Shown in pieces: positions 26,873 to 36,256 of a DNA stretch of 64,000 bases. Position 1 is the stretch's first letter. The number at the start of each line of letters is the position of its first letter. This DNA comes from Haloterrigena alkaliphila (GTDB taxonomy: Archaea; Halobacteriota; Halobacteria; Halobacteriales; Natrialbaceae), in assembly GCF_017352155.2 (NCBI RefSeq), contig NZ_CP071462.1:3100001-3164000 (forward strand). Direction: 5' to 3'. Under the pieces are notes generated by a model. It was not told the origin of the DNA. It saw nothing but the letters and a program-made list of their open reading frames with translations, and ran no database searches. A program made the position numbers and the translations under genes.

Positions 26873-29605
26873 ATGAGTAGCGAACGCGAATCCGAACGGC
26901 ACGACTCCGAGTCCGCGGACGTCCCCGTCACCGGCGACGAACTGGTCGACACCTTCCCCGGCTACCGCGACGCGGACGACGTCACCGTCCTCGAGCGCCC
27001 CGGCCGCGAGGCGGCGACGGTTCCGAACGAGCGCGTCTTGCGGCCCGAGCTCGCCGACCCGCTCGAGCACGACCTCTACTCCCACCAGGCCGAGGCCCTC
27101 GAGGCGCTCGAACGCGACGAAAACGTCTGCGTGGCGACGAGCACCTCCTCGGGGAAGACCCGGATCTACGCGCTTCAGATCGCCCGGAACTACCTCGAGG
27201 CCCGCGCCCGGAACGACGACGCCACCGCCTACGTCTGCTACCCGACGAAGGCGCTCTCGCGGGATCAGGAGCGGGAGTTGAACGACCTCTTCGATCAGTT
27301 GGGACTCGAAATCACGGTCCGGGTCTACGACGGCGATACCGAGCGCGGGAGCAATCGCAAACGGATCCGCGAGGAGGCCGACGTCATCATCTCGAACTTC
27401 GCGGGCGTGAACACCTACCTGCACGACCACGACCGCTGGGCGCGGTTCTTCTCGGCCTGCGACCTCGTGGTGGTCGACGAATCGCACACCTACACCGGCG
27501 TCCACGGGATGCACGTCGCCTGGATCGTCCGCCGGCTGAAGCGCGTCCTCGGCTACTACGACGCCGACCCGCAGTTCGTCCTGACGAGCGCGACGATCGG
27601 GAACCCCGGCGAGCACTCGTCGGCGCTGATCGACGAATCGGTGACCGTCGTCGACGAAGACGGCTCTCCGACGGGGCCGCGGGACCTCGTGCTCTGGAAT
27701 CTGCCGCCACAAGCGCGGGAAAACGCGGACGATGAGCGCGACGAGTGGAGCGAAACGAACGGCGATGGAGGCGAGACCGGAGACGACCCGGAAGACGCCA
27801 TCGTCGAACGGGTCCCCGCCACCGTCGAGGCCCCGCGACTCCTCTCGCACCTGACCTACAACGACGCCCAGACGCTCCTCTTTACCCCCTCGAGGAAGCT
27901 CGCCGAACTCTCGATCAAGCGGGCGTCGAAACACCGCCACGACAACCGCCGCTACTACACGAACCCGGATCGCGGCAGCGCGATCGAACCCTACCACGCG
28001 GGCCACTCGCGGAAGAAGCGCCACGGGACCGAACACCAGTTGAAGACCGGCGTGTTAGACGGCGTCGCCTCGACCAACGCCCTCGAGCTGGGGATCAACA
28101 TCGGCGAGATGGACGCGACGGTACAACTCGGCTATCCCGGCCAGCGCCAGTCGTTCTGGCAGCAGATCGGCCGCGCGGGTCGCGGGACCAAGCGCGCGCT
28201 CTCGGTGCTGGTCGCCGAACACCGCACCCTCGACCAGTACGTGATCTCGAATCCGGACTACCTGCTCGAGAACGACGTCGAGGACGCGGTCGTCGACGTG
28301 GACAACGACGCGGTCTTCGCCCAGCACCTGCGCTGTGCGGCCGACGAACTCGCCGTCGACGACTCGGACGTCGGGACGCTCGCCGACCGCGAGCGCCTCG
28401 AGCGGGCGATCGAGATGTGGCGCCGCGCGGGCCAGTTGACGGGCACGCTCGAGACGGGCGTCTCGTACGTGGGGCCGCCGCGACCGCAGCAGTCGATCTC
28501 GCTGTACGCGACGACGGGGCAGGAGTACGAGGTGGCACTCGCCGACGGCGTCGACGAGCGTCACGACCCGGGCATGGAGCCGCTGGCGAGGGAACGGGTC
28601 TTGCGGGACTTCCACGAGGGTGCGGTGCGGCTGCACCAGGGCCAGCAGTACGAGGTGACGACCGTCGACCACGACGCGCCCCGTCCCTCCGTGACGGTCC
28701 GGCCGACGAACGTCGATTACTACACGCGGACGCGAACAGACGTGACGGTGCTGGACGCCGTCTCGGAAGAATCGCGGGAGATCGGCGACTTCACGCTGCA
28801 CTTCGGCCGCGGCCGGGTGCTCGTCTACCACGGCACCTACGACAAGGTCGCGGTCCACGGCGGGAAGCGCAAGGAGCAGGGCATCCCCACCGAGAACCCG
28901 CCGCTCGAGATGGACACTCAACTGTGCTGGCTCGAGGTGCCCCAGCGCGTCGAGCGGGCGCTGATCGAGAAGTACCGCGACTTCGAGGTGCCCGAACTCG
29001 AGGACGTCCTCGCGGGGACGGCCCACCTCGGCTACGCGGGCGGGCTCCACGCCGCCGAGCACGCGACCATCGGCGTCGCGCCGCTCGAGTTGATGGTCGA
29101 CAAGCGGGATCTGGGCGGGCTGGCGACGCTGACGATCGACTCGCACCTCGATCAGGAGACGGATGCGGACGGGAGGAACGAAATGGGCCCAGGAGCGGGT
29201 CCCGGTAGCACGGGCGACGACGGTGCGCCGCGAAATATCGCCGCGGCCGAGGCCACAGTGCGAGAGATCGCACAGGGGCTCGAGCGCACCCCCGCGAGCG
29301 GCTGGTTCATCTACGACGGGATCGAGGGCGGACTGGGCTTCGCGCGGGCGATCTACGAGAACTACGAGGCCGTCGCCGAGCGCGCTCGAGACCTCATCGC
29401 CGACTGCGACTGCGGGAACGTCGACGGCTGTCCCGCCTGCGTGATGGACGAGCAGTGCGGGAACGACAACCAGCCGTTACACCGCGACGCGGCCGTGGAC
29501 GTGCTCGATCAGTTGCTGGGGAACGCGGGCGAGGAGGCGCTCGAGACCCACCTTCCCGACGAGGAGTACGGTGGCGACCGGCGACCGCCGCTGTTCTACG
29601 CGTGA
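26873..29605 (+). CDS. DEAD/DEAH helicase with DUF1998 cysteine cluster (MrfA/YprA-like)
   Basis: This 910-residue SF2 helicase has motif I TSTSSGKT (near residue 88), motif II VVDESHT (about 202), motif III LTSATIG, and motif VI QQIGRAGRG near residue 425. The C-terminal DUF1998 region holds the four-cysteine cluster CDCGNVDGCPACVMDEQC near residue 845, the metal-binding hallmark of MrfA. It would translocate on DNA and work with the exonuclease encoded directly upstream. Two acidic inserts (about residues 283-312 and 766-790) are probably halophilic loops. Confidence 0.9.
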   Translation: MSSERESERHDSESADVPVTGDELVDTFPGYRDADDVTVLERPGREAATVPNERVLRPELADPLEHDLYSHQAEALEALERDENVCVATSTSSGKTRIYALQIARNYLEARARNDDATAYVCYPTKALSRDQERELNDLFDQLGLEITVRVYDGDTERGSNRKRIREEADVIISNFAGVNTYLHDHDRWARFFSACDLVVVDESHTYTGVHGMHVAWIVRRLKRVLGYYDADPQFVLTSATIGNPGEHSSALIDESVTVVDEDGSPTGPRDLVLWNLPPQARENADDERDEWSETNGDGGETGDDPEDAIVERVPATVEAPRLLSHLTYNDAQTLLFTPSRKLAELSIKRASKHRHDNRRYYTNPDRGSAIEPYHAGHSRKKRHGTEHQLKTGVLDGVASTNALELGINIGEMDATVQLGYPGQRQSFWQQIGRAGRGTKRALSVLVAEHRTLDQYVISNPDYLLENDVEDAVVDVDNDAVFAQHLRCAADELAVDDSDVGTLADRERLERAIEMWRRAGQLTGTLETGVSYVGPPRPQQSISLYATTGQEYEVALADGVDERHDPGMEPLARERVLRDFHEGAVRLHQGQQYEVTTVDHDAPRPSVTVRPTNVDYYTRTRTDVTVLDAVSEESREIGDFTLHFGRGRVLVYHGTYDKVAVHGGKRKEQGIPTENPPLEMDTQLCWLEVPQRVERALIEKYRDFEVPELEDVLAGTAHLGYAGGLHAAEHATIGVAPLELMVDKRDLGGLATLTIDSHLDQETDADGRNEMGPGAGPGSTGDDGAPRNIAAAEATVREIAQGLERTPASGWFIYDGIEGGLGFARAIYENYEAVAERARDLIADCDCGNVDGCPACVMDEQCGNDNQPLHRDAAVDVLDQLLGNAGEEALETHLPDEEYGGDRRPPLFYA

Positions 29606-29629
29606 CTGCGATGGATCGCTCCGAGGGCG

Positions 29630-30421
29630 TCACGTCGCCGAATCGCCGTCGAGTCGCCACGTGAAGATCGCTCGAAGGACGACGACGAGGCTGTTTCGTT
29701 CGCCACTCCCCCAGATCGCCGTCTCCTCGAAATCGCTTCCCGCCGTCGACTCGTCCACGAGCGCGCTGACGAGTGCCGTCTCCTCGTCGGTGATCAGCAA
29801 GCTACCGGCGGGCGTTTCGTCCCACTCCCAGAGCGTGTCGAACAGTTCGACCGACGGCACCGTCTCCCGAATCTGGTCCTGCACGTCGTCGGAAATCCCC
29901 GCTAGATAGATCTCGACCCCGCGATCTGCGGCGGCCTCGAGTCCGTCGAGGTGGCCGTCGGTGAGCAACTCGTCGACGGTCATGTAGACGATCTGCTCGT
30001 CTGCCTCGGCGATGAACTCGTCGATACGCGAGGACACCGCCTCTCGTCCGGAGACCGTCCAGACGCCGAACTGTTCGCGCTGTGGCTGGGCTGCTCCGAT
30101 CTCCTCCAGACATTCCGAGAGTTCGGTAATGGTACCCTCACGTTTGGCGTTGAGCGTCCTGATGATCGTCTCCTTCGAGATCACCGTGAATTTCCGCGGC
30201 GTCGTGTGCTGGATATCGATGAACCCCAGTTCGTGGAGTCGATCGGTCGCTTCGTACACGCGAGTACGGGGAACGCCGTTGATACGGGTGATATCCTTGG
30301 TGGTTCCCGTTCCGAGTCGGAGGAGGTTGATCAACGTCTGCGCTTCGTACTGGGTCAATCCGAGTTCCTGCAACCGGTCGAGCGCTTCGGCTTCGGCCCG
30401 GTCGTCGTCAAAATCCACCAT
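29630..30421 (-). CDS. TrmB-family transcriptional regulator
   Basis: This 263-residue protein has an N-terminal TrmB winged helix (LQELGLTQYEAQTLINLLRL, then RINGVPRTRVYEATDRLHELG) and a C-terminal effector-like domain (VWTVSGREAVSSRIDEFI and ADEQIVYMTVDELL) of the type that follows TrmB-family helices. In other archaea, TrmB proteins respond to sugars and control carbon metabolism. ATG 30421 is preferred; a GTG at about 30445 would add eight residues. It is divergent from purD; the ligand and targets are unknown. Confidence 0.85.
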   Translation of the reverse strand: MVDFDDDRAEAEALDRLQELGLTQYEAQTLINLLRLGTGTTKDITRINGVPRTRVYEATDRLHELGFIDIQHTTPRKFTVISKETIIRTLNAKREGTITELSECLEEIGAAQPQREQFGVWTVSGREAVSSRIDEFIAEADEQIVYMTVDELLTDGHLDGLEAAADRGVEIYLAGISDDVQDQIRETVPSVELFDTLWEWDETPAGSLLITDEETALVSALVDESTAGSDFEETAIWGSGERNSLVVVLRAIFTWRLDGDSAT

Positions 30422-30560
30422 AGGAATCTCTTCACAACGAGACACAAAAGTCCACTACCGCCGATGGCAGTGCGCACGGGGGATCAGTGAGCACGTACGT
30501 GAATATTTCCAGCTCGAGGAAAGAGCAACGCTTACAGGTTCGTGCGTTCCGCTATCGACC

Positions 30561-31853
30561 ATGCGAGAGAACGTGCTCCTGATCGGCGGCGGTGGCCGCG
30601 AACACGCCATCGCTCGCGCGCTCGAGGACAGCGAGGCCGACCTGTACGCCTGCGCGGGGAACCGAAACCCCGGAATCGCTCGGATCGCGGCCGACTTCGA
30701 GACGCTCGAGACGACGAACCCGAAGGCCGTCGCCGAGTACGCCCAGGAGATCGACGCCACGATCGCCGTCGTCGGCCCCGAGGCGCCCCTCGAGGCCGGC
30801 GTCGCGGACGAACTCGAGGCCGCGGGAGTCTACCCCTTCGGACCGAAGGCCGAGGACGCCCGGATCGAGACGGACAAGGCGTTCCAGCGGCGGTTCATGG
30901 AGGAACACGACATCCCTGGCTGTCCGGACTTCGAGACGTTCGACGACATGGAAGTCGCCTGCGACTACATCGACGAGTACGACGGCGATCTGGCGATCAA
31001 GCCCGCCGGACTGACCGGCGGCAAGGGCGTCAAGGTCATCGGCGATCAGGTCACCGCTGAAGAAGGCAAGGAATACATCCGCGCTTCCGAGTACGACCGA
31101 ATCGTCCTCGAGGAACGCCTGATCGGCGAGGAGTTCACGATCCAGGCGTTCGTCGCCAACGGCGAGTTCCGCACGGCGCCCGCGGTGCAGGATCACAAGC
31201 GGGCCTACGAGGGCGACGAAGGGCCGAACACCGGCGGCATGGGCAGTTACTCCGACGCAACGGACGAACTGCCCTTCATGACCGGGCCGGAGTACGACGA
31301 GGCCGTCGAGATCATCGAAGCCACCGTCGACGCCCTCGCGGACTACCGGGGTATTCTCTACGGCCAGTTCATGCTCACCAGCGAGGGCCCCAGGGTCGTC
31401 GAGTTCAATGCCCGCTTCGGCGACCCCGAGGCGATGAACACGCTGCCCATCCTCGAGACGGACTTCCTCGACGTGCTCGTGACCGCGCGCGACGGCGAAC
31501 CGGTACCGGAGCTCGAGTTTGCAGAACAAGCGACCGTCTGCAAGTACGCGGTGCCCGAGGGCTACCCGACGAACCCCGAGGCCGGCGCGAAGGTGCAAGT
31601 AGACGAAGAGAGCGCCGGCGATGCCCTGCTGTACTACGCCAGCGTCGACGAGCGAGACGACGGCATCTACACGACCACGTCGCGCGCGTTCGCCCTCGTG
31701 GGCGTCGCCGACTCGATCGAAGAGGCCGAGAAAATCGCGGAAGACGCCCTCGCGGTCGCCGGCGACGAGGGGCTGCACGTGCGCCACGACATCGGGAAAC
31801 CCGATCTCGTCAAGCAGCGTATCGATCACATGGACGAGCTCCGCGGGGAGTAA
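30561..31853 (+). CDS. purD: Phosphoribosylamine-glycine ligase
   Basis: This 430-residue GAR synthetase carries out the second step of purine synthesis, joining glycine to phosphoribosylamine with ATP. It starts VLLIGGGGREHAIA and shows KPAGLTGGKGVKV (ATP-grasp loop), then EDH-type segment VQDHKRAYEGDEGPNTGGMG, then VEFNARFGDPEAMN. The length is normal. It is transcribed away from the TrmB-family regulator gene and probably has its own promoter in the 139-bp divergent region. Confidence 0.95.
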   Translation: MRENVLLIGGGGREHAIARALEDSEADLYACAGNRNPGIARIAADFETLETTNPKAVAEYAQEIDATIAVVGPEAPLEAGVADELEAAGVYPFGPKAEDARIETDKAFQRRFMEEHDIPGCPDFETFDDMEVACDYIDEYDGDLAIKPAGLTGGKGVKVIGDQVTAEEGKEYIRASEYDRIVLEERLIGEEFTIQAFVANGEFRTAPAVQDHKRAYEGDEGPNTGGMGSYSDATDELPFMTGPEYDEAVEIIEATVDALADYRGILYGQFMLTSEGPRVVEFNARFGDPEAMNTLPILETDFLDVLVTARDGEPVPELEFAEQATVCKYAVPEGYPTNPEAGAKVQVDEESAGDALLYYASVDERDDGIYTTTSRAFALVGVADSIEEAEKIAEDALAVAGDEGLHVRHDIGKPDLVKQRIDHMDELRGE

Positions 31854-31959
31854 CTCGCGGAACGTCGGCGCGTGGCCCCTCGAGAGGATCGCTTCGCCCC
31901 GGCTCGAGAGATCGGAACACTGACCACACACGATCGGCGAAACGGCGTCGGCCGCAGTT

Positions 31960-32313
31960 CTACGCCTGCTGATCCTGTCCGCCGGTGAACTCCTCGGTCT
32001 CGTCCGACACCGACGACTGGACGTCGTCCGTATCGACGGGCGATCCCAGTTCGTCCTGGTTGATCGCGTCGTCGAGCGTCCCCGTGTCGGTCACGGCCTG
32101 CAGGCCGTCCTCCTGGACGGCCGATTTGATCGACTCGGCGTCGATGGCCGAATCGAGCGTCGCGTCGTCGGCGCCGGTCTGTGATTTCAGCGCGCGGCGA
32201 ACGGCGACGTATCCGACCAGGACGATCCCGCCCGACGCGATCGCGCCCGGAATGCCGTACCGTTTGTACCCGAACTTCACCGCTTTCTTGCCGACCGTGA
32301 ATGCGCCGATCAT
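31960..32313 (-). CDS. Conserved haloarchaeal protein with one membrane helix
   Basis: This 117-residue protein begins with a basic stretch (KKAVKFGYKRYG) and one hydrophobic helix (about residues 24-44, GAIASGGIVLVGYVAVRRAL). The rest is an acidic tail rich in Asp, Ser and Gln that is probably disordered and cytosolic. No domain is recognised. ATG 32313 is chosen because the upstream in-frame extension adds only basic residues. Confidence 0.7.
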   Translation of the reverse strand: MIGAFTVGKKAVKFGYKRYGIPGAIASGGIVLVGYVAVRRALKSQTGADDATLDSAIDAESIKSAVQEDGLQAVTDTGTLDDAINQDELGSPVDTDDVQSSVSDETEEFTGGQDQQA

Positions 32314-32403
32314 CGTACGTCGTGTTCGCACGGACGCCGGAAGAGGGGCCGGCTTTCGTACGACGACGCCGGGAGGAGGACGGCGATTACGTCCACAGGG
32401 CGG

Positions 32404-33759
32404 TCACTCGAACTCCGGTGCGACGGCCGCCATCGCCTCGAGGAGCAGGTCCGCCCCCAGATCGATCTCGCGCTCGGTGACGTCCAGCGGGGGCAGGAGC
32501 CGCAGCGTCTCGTGCCCGCAGCCGAGGGTGAGCAGTCCGCGCTCGAACGCGGCCTCGATGACGGCCTCGCGGCGCGCTTTGGCGTCGAACTCGACGGCGA
32601 GCATGAGTCCGCGGCCGCGGACGTCGACGGCGCCGGGCGCCTCGCCGTCCGCGACGGCGTCCTCGAGTCGCTCGCGTAACTGTCGCCCGCGCTTTCGAAC
32701 GTTCGCGAGCAGGTTCTCCTCGTGGATGACGTCGATCGTCAGCACGCCACCCATGGCGGCGATCAGGTCGCCGGCGCCCCACGTCGAGGAGAGCCGCCCC
32801 TTCTCGGCGGGGAAGACGTCGGATCGGGAGATCGTCGCGCCGACGCGCAGCCCCTTCCCGGCCGTGATGACGTCCGGCGTGAGGTCGAGGTGGTCGACGG
32901 CCCACAGTTCGCCCGTCCGCCCCAGTCCCGACTGGATCTCGTCGGCGACGATCCGAAGGCCGTACCGGTCCCGCAGCGCCTCGAGGTCGCGGGCGAACTC
33001 GGGGTGGGCGACCCGGTAGCCGCCCTCGCCCTGGACCGGCTCGAGGATCAGGAAGGCGACCTCGTCGGGGTCGATCACGCCGCGTTCGGGGTGGAGTTGG
33101 TCCGCGACGACGTTGCCGCCGGGGCCGTCGGTGAGCCAGCGACGCTCGTAGGCCTCGTCGCTCGAGGGGTAGGGGACGCTGACGACGCCCGGAATCTCGG
33201 GATAGCCCCGCCGGTGGACCGCCTTCGACCGATTGAGGGAGAGCGCGCCCAGCGTGCGGCCGTGGAAGGCGCCGTCGAAGGTGAACGCCCGGTGGCCGCC
33301 CGCGGCGTAGCAGATTTTGATGGCGTTCTCGACGGCCTCGGCGCCGGAGTTCGAGAGGAAGACCCGATCCATGTCGTACTGGTCCGCCATCGCGACCAGT
33401 CGGTCCATCAACTGCGTCGGACCGGGGAACTCGGGGTCGTCGGGCGGACCGCCGCCGCTGACGTAGAAGTCCTGGCCGGCGATCTTCAGCGGGTCGACGA
33501 GGTCGAACTCGCGGAGTTTCTCGCGGATCGCGGGGTTGTTGTACCCCAGCGGCGCCGCGGCGACGTGGCTCGTGAAGTCCAGCAGGACGTTGCCGTCGAC
33601 GTCCGTACAGAACGGGCCGACGGCCTCGGCGGTCGCGTCCCAGACGAACTCGTAGACGTACGTGCTCGGGGCGGCGTACGCGTGGTGGTAGTCGGCCCAC
33701 GCCGCGGCGCGTTCGCCGGGGATCGTCTCGACCTGCGGTTCGACCGTATCGCGGTCCAT
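32404..33759 (-). CDS. Class III pyridoxal-phosphate aminotransferase
   Basis: This 451-residue enzyme is a class III transaminase similar to 4-aminobutyrate, ornithine and acetylornithine aminotransferases. Motifs are SNSGAEAVENAIKICYAAGG, the cofactor-binding block IVADEIQSGLGRTGELWA, and the Schiff-base lysine in VITAGKGLRVGATISR. The amino donor cannot be decided from sequence alone. Neighbours do not form a biosynthetic operon with it. The start at 33759 gives MDRDTVEPQVET, and the region upstream shows no homologous continuation. Confidence 0.88.
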   Translation of the reverse strand: MDRDTVEPQVETIPGERAAAWADYHHAYAAPSTYVYEFVWDATAEAVGPFCTDVDGNVLLDFTSHVAAAPLGYNNPAIREKLREFDLVDPLKIAGQDFYVSGGGPPDDPEFPGPTQLMDRLVAMADQYDMDRVFLSNSGAEAVENAIKICYAAGGHRAFTFDGAFHGRTLGALSLNRSKAVHRRGYPEIPGVVSVPYPSSDEAYERRWLTDGPGGNVVADQLHPERGVIDPDEVAFLILEPVQGEGGYRVAHPEFARDLEALRDRYGLRIVADEIQSGLGRTGELWAVDHLDLTPDVITAGKGLRVGATISRSDVFPAEKGRLSSTWGAGDLIAAMGGVLTIDVIHEENLLANVRKRGRQLRERLEDAVADGEAPGAVDVRGRGLMLAVEFDAKARREAVIEAAFERGLLTLGCGHETLRLLPPLDVTEREIDLGADLLLEAMAAVAPEFE

Positions 33760-33999
33760 ACGGAATGGTAGCACGCCTGAGTGAAATAATCGCCGACCGC
33801 AGCAGGGTAGGGCGGACGGTTCGGGGACCCAATCGAGAGGTGCGCACAGTCGGACGACGTACCGTTCCGACGAATCGGCTGGGGAGGGTGTGGCGATTCC
33901 CCGTTGCCACGACAGCAGAACCCCTGTTTTCGTCCTCACCGCTCTCGAGCCACGCGTTCAAATCGTATGAGAACGGATCGCCGGATCGAACGCGAATTG

Positions 34000-35292
34000 C
34001 TAGACGACGATCAGTATCGACGCGAGCGCGCCTGCGAGCAGTAACAGGCCGCTGTAGGCTGCGACCTGATTCCGGAAGCCGTCGTTCGAGGACGTCGCCG
34101 CGAGCAGCGCCTTGACGACGATGCTCGAGACCGTCGCGAGCAGGATGGCGATCGTGGCCTCCGCGGGCTCCAGTTGGCCGCCCCGGTAGAGGACGACTGC
34201 CGACGTCGTCGCGCCGGCGCTCGAGACGAAGCCGCTCGCGACGGCGGTCGCGTAGAAGCCGAGCGTGCCGAACCACGTCTCCGCGAGCGACCCGAAGACG
34301 AGGACGACGAGGAAAACGGCGCCGAAGGCGAGGGCGTTTTTCATCGAGAACGGGCTCTCGAGGTCGATCGGGCCGGACTCGCCCCAGTCGGCGGTCCAGG
34401 CGGCGACGGCGAACGCCAACAGAATGACCGCGCCCAGCGGGATCATCGCCTCGAGGAGGAGCGGCCGTTGGCCGCCCATGGTGAACCCGATCGCGATCGC
34501 GAGGTTGCGCACGGCCATCGCCGCGTTGGCGAGGAGGATCGCGGCGACGGCGTAGGAGGCCGCGTCGGGGCGCTGGTTGACGTGATCGAGCATCGTCCCG
34601 ACGACGGCAGTCGAAGACGCGAGGCCGCCGAAGAAGCCGGTCACGGCGATCCCGCGGCCGCCGTACGTCGAGACGATCGCGTAGTTGGCGATCCCGATCC
34701 CCGCGACCGCGACGACCATCAGCCAGATCACCTGCGGCTCGAGGGGGATCGCGAGGTCGCCGATGTCGACGGTGATCTCGGCGGGTAACACCGGGTAGAT
34801 GACGAACGCCAGAATCGCGAACTCGATCGACGAGCGGACCTCTTCGTGGGAGAGCCCCCACGCGAACTCGTGGAGTTCCCGCTTGAGGACCAGCAGGAGC
34901 GAGGAGAGGACGGCGACGGTGACGCCCTCGATGATGAAGCCGGCGGCCACCAGCACGCCGACGCCGTACGCGACGAGCATCGAGACCGACGTGGTCAGGG
35001 AGAGGCCGGCGTCGTCGTCGCTCATCAGGCCCTGGACGGCCAGTAGGATCCCCTGGACGATCACGAGGAGTCCGCCGAGTACCAGCAGGCTCTCGCCGAT
35101 CTCGCTCTCGAAGACGAGCAGCGTGAAGACCGCCCCGAGGAGACTGATCAGCGAGAACGTCCGGATCCCGGCGGACTTCTGGGACCACTCGCGCTCCAAC
35201 CCCAGAAACATTCCGAGCGCGCCCGCCAGTGCGATCCGGACGACCGTCTCGTCCAGCGGCGCGTCCGCGATTTGCAGCGAGATCCCGTTCAC
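34000..35292 (-). CDS. MgtC/SapB-DUF4010 membrane protein
   Basis: This 430-residue protein has about 12 membrane helices. The N-terminal 130 residues are an MgtC/SapB domain (AGALGMFLGLEREWSQKSAGIR is its diagnostic cytosolic motif). The rest matches DUF4010 (YAIVSTYGGRGIAVTGFFGG, and SAGATTSAVVLYRGG). Such fusions are widespread in archaea and bacteria; transport or regulation of divalent cations is suspected but unproven. The start is a GTG at 35292, supported by a TTTATAAT box 22 nt upstream. Confidence 0.88.
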   Translation of the reverse strand: MNGISLQIADAPLDETVVRIALAGALGMFLGLEREWSQKSAGIRTFSLISLLGAVFTLLVFESEIGESLLVLGGLLVIVQGILLAVQGLMSDDDAGLSLTTSVSMLVAYGVGVLVAAGFIIEGVTVAVLSSLLLVLKRELHEFAWGLSHEEVRSSIEFAILAFVIYPVLPAEITVDIGDLAIPLEPQVIWLMVVAVAGIGIANYAIVSTYGGRGIAVTGFFGGLASSTAVVGTMLDHVNQRPDAASYAVAAILLANAAMAVRNLAIAIGFTMGGQRPLLLEAMIPLGAVILLAFAVAAWTADWGESGPIDLESPFSMKNALAFGAVFLVVLVFGSLAETWFGTLGFYATAVASGFVSSAGATTSAVVLYRGGQLEPAEATIAILLATVSSIVVKALLAATSSNDGFRNQVAAYSGLLLLAGALASILIVV

Positions 35293-35313
35293 TACCGGTG
35301 ATTTAGCGCGAAT

Positions 35314-35322
35314 TATTATAAA
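35314..35322 (-). promoter_or_regulatory. TATA box of the MgtC/DUF4010 gene
   Basis: The minus strand reads TTTATAAT, 22-30 nt before GTG 35292. It supports both a leaderless transcript and the GTG start. Confidence 0.6.
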
Positions 35323-35414
35323 CGGCCCGCTGGACCGGCCGACAGGGTCTTGATTCCCAGTTCGAACGCGTTTCGCGGCCGATGGGACTCCTCGAGACGC
35401 GACTCGAGGGGCGG

Positions 35415-35486
35415 TCAGGAGACGCGCCCGACGACGCCGCCGAGAATCGCACCCGCGAGCGCGACGAACCGTCGCGACGGGACCAC
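35415..35486 (-). CDS. Possible 23-residue membrane microprotein after PadR
   Basis: Directly after the PadR stop and in the same frame, a GTG at 35486 opens a 23-codon reading frame. It encodes VPSRRFVALAGAILGGVVG and a short basic end, a Gly/Ala/Val helix preceded by two arginines. It could be a separate microprotein, or the membrane tail of a PadR protein cut off by a stop codon. It is too short to judge by composition. Confidence 0.3.
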   Translation of the reverse strand: MVPSRRFVALAGAILGGVVGRVS

Positions 35487-35489
35487 GTC

Positions 35490-35765
35490 CTACAGTTCGA
35501 CGTACTGTTCTTCCCAGTCCCGTCGGGCCTCGAGTTCGCGGCGGCCGCGCCGGGTGAGGGTGTAGAAGTTGGTCCGTCGGTCGCGGCGGCCCTTTTCGAC
35601 GAGGCCCTTATCGACGAGGGTATCGAGATTTGGGTAGAGTCGCCCGTGATGGATCTCCTTCTCGTAGTACTGCTCGAGTTCCTCTTTGATCGCCAATCCG
35701 TGAGGCTCCTCCTCGCCAGCGATGACGTAGAGCAAGTCCCGCTGGAATCCTGTCAAGTCGTACAT
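35490..35765 (-). CDS. PadR-family transcriptional regulator
   Basis: This 91-residue protein is a compact PadR winged helix: TGFQRDLLYVIAGEEEPHGL, then HHGRLYPNLDTLVDKGLVEK, then the wing RRDRRTNFYTLTRRGRRELE. It lacks the C-terminal dimerisation helix of larger PadR proteins, as usual for haloarchaeal ones. An imperfect palindrome lies at its own start site, which suggests self-repression. The MgtC/DUF4010 gene follows 197 bp downstream with its own promoter. Confidence 0.88.
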   Translation of the reverse strand: MYDLTGFQRDLLYVIAGEEEPHGLAIKEELEQYYEKEIHHGRLYPNLDTLVDKGLVEKGRRDRRTNFYTLTRRGRRELEARRDWEEQYVEL

Positions 35766-35770
35766 TGGGA

Positions 35771-35787
35771 AAGTACCAATTGCACTT
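35771..35787. promoter_or_regulatory. Imperfect palindrome upstream of the PadR gene, possible operator
   Basis: AAGTACCAATTGCACTT is a 17-bp imperfect palindrome (six of eight pairs match), 6 bp upstream of the PadR ATG. It lies between that ATG and a TTATTAAAA box at about 35795-35805, a typical position for an autorepressor. Confidence 0.35.
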
Positions 35788-36097
35788 ACTGTCGAATTTT
35801 AATAAGGCTATCGGGTTGTTTCGATCGAAACAGGGATATTACCGATGAGCCCCCTCGTCTGGGGCCGACTCGAATGATAACGGCCGTGATGGGTTCACGA
35901 CGGACCTCACGTAACGTGCGATTCATGTTTACAGTACATCCAAAGTCTGTTCCGGATTTTTATAGTAGTAGAACGCCAGAGAGTCCCGATCGTTCGGGTG
36001 AGTGATCACTCGAGTGGCTGTCGCTCGAAAACGCGGCTGGTTTGTGCGAGGGAACGCGGTCGCTACGAAGTCGATCGTCGTCGAAACAGGAAAGCAA

Positions 36098-36183
36098 ATC
36101 GCGTGACGGGAAAAGTGTCACGCGATCGCTTGCCGCCCTGAATTGGTCCCCGCTGACGCTTCGGCCCTCCAAGCGAAGCGTCA
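36098..36183 (-). ncRNA. Two strong hairpins in the 491-bp gap 35766-36256, possible small RNA or 3' element
   Basis: Two perfect 10-bp inverted repeats lie close together: ATCGCGTGAC/GTCACGCGAT (36098-36107 and 36117-36126) and TGACGCTTCG/CGAAGCGTCA (36154-36163 and 36174-36183). On the minus strand a TTTAAGTA box at about 36206-36213 would start transcription right before the second pair. This could be a small structured RNA, or the 3' end of the 36257 transcript. No credible protein is encoded in the gap. Confidence 0.35.
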
Positions 36184-36256
36184 CCTGAAAGGTTCCGCCG
36201 AGTGTACTTAAAGGTAACGACACTGGATCGGCCACTTATACGTTCCGTGTACGGGG

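Noticed and set aside
35382-36005. A plus-strand frame over the PadR gene
   Set aside because: The composition changes abruptly and the PadR protein on the minus strand is clearly the real gene.
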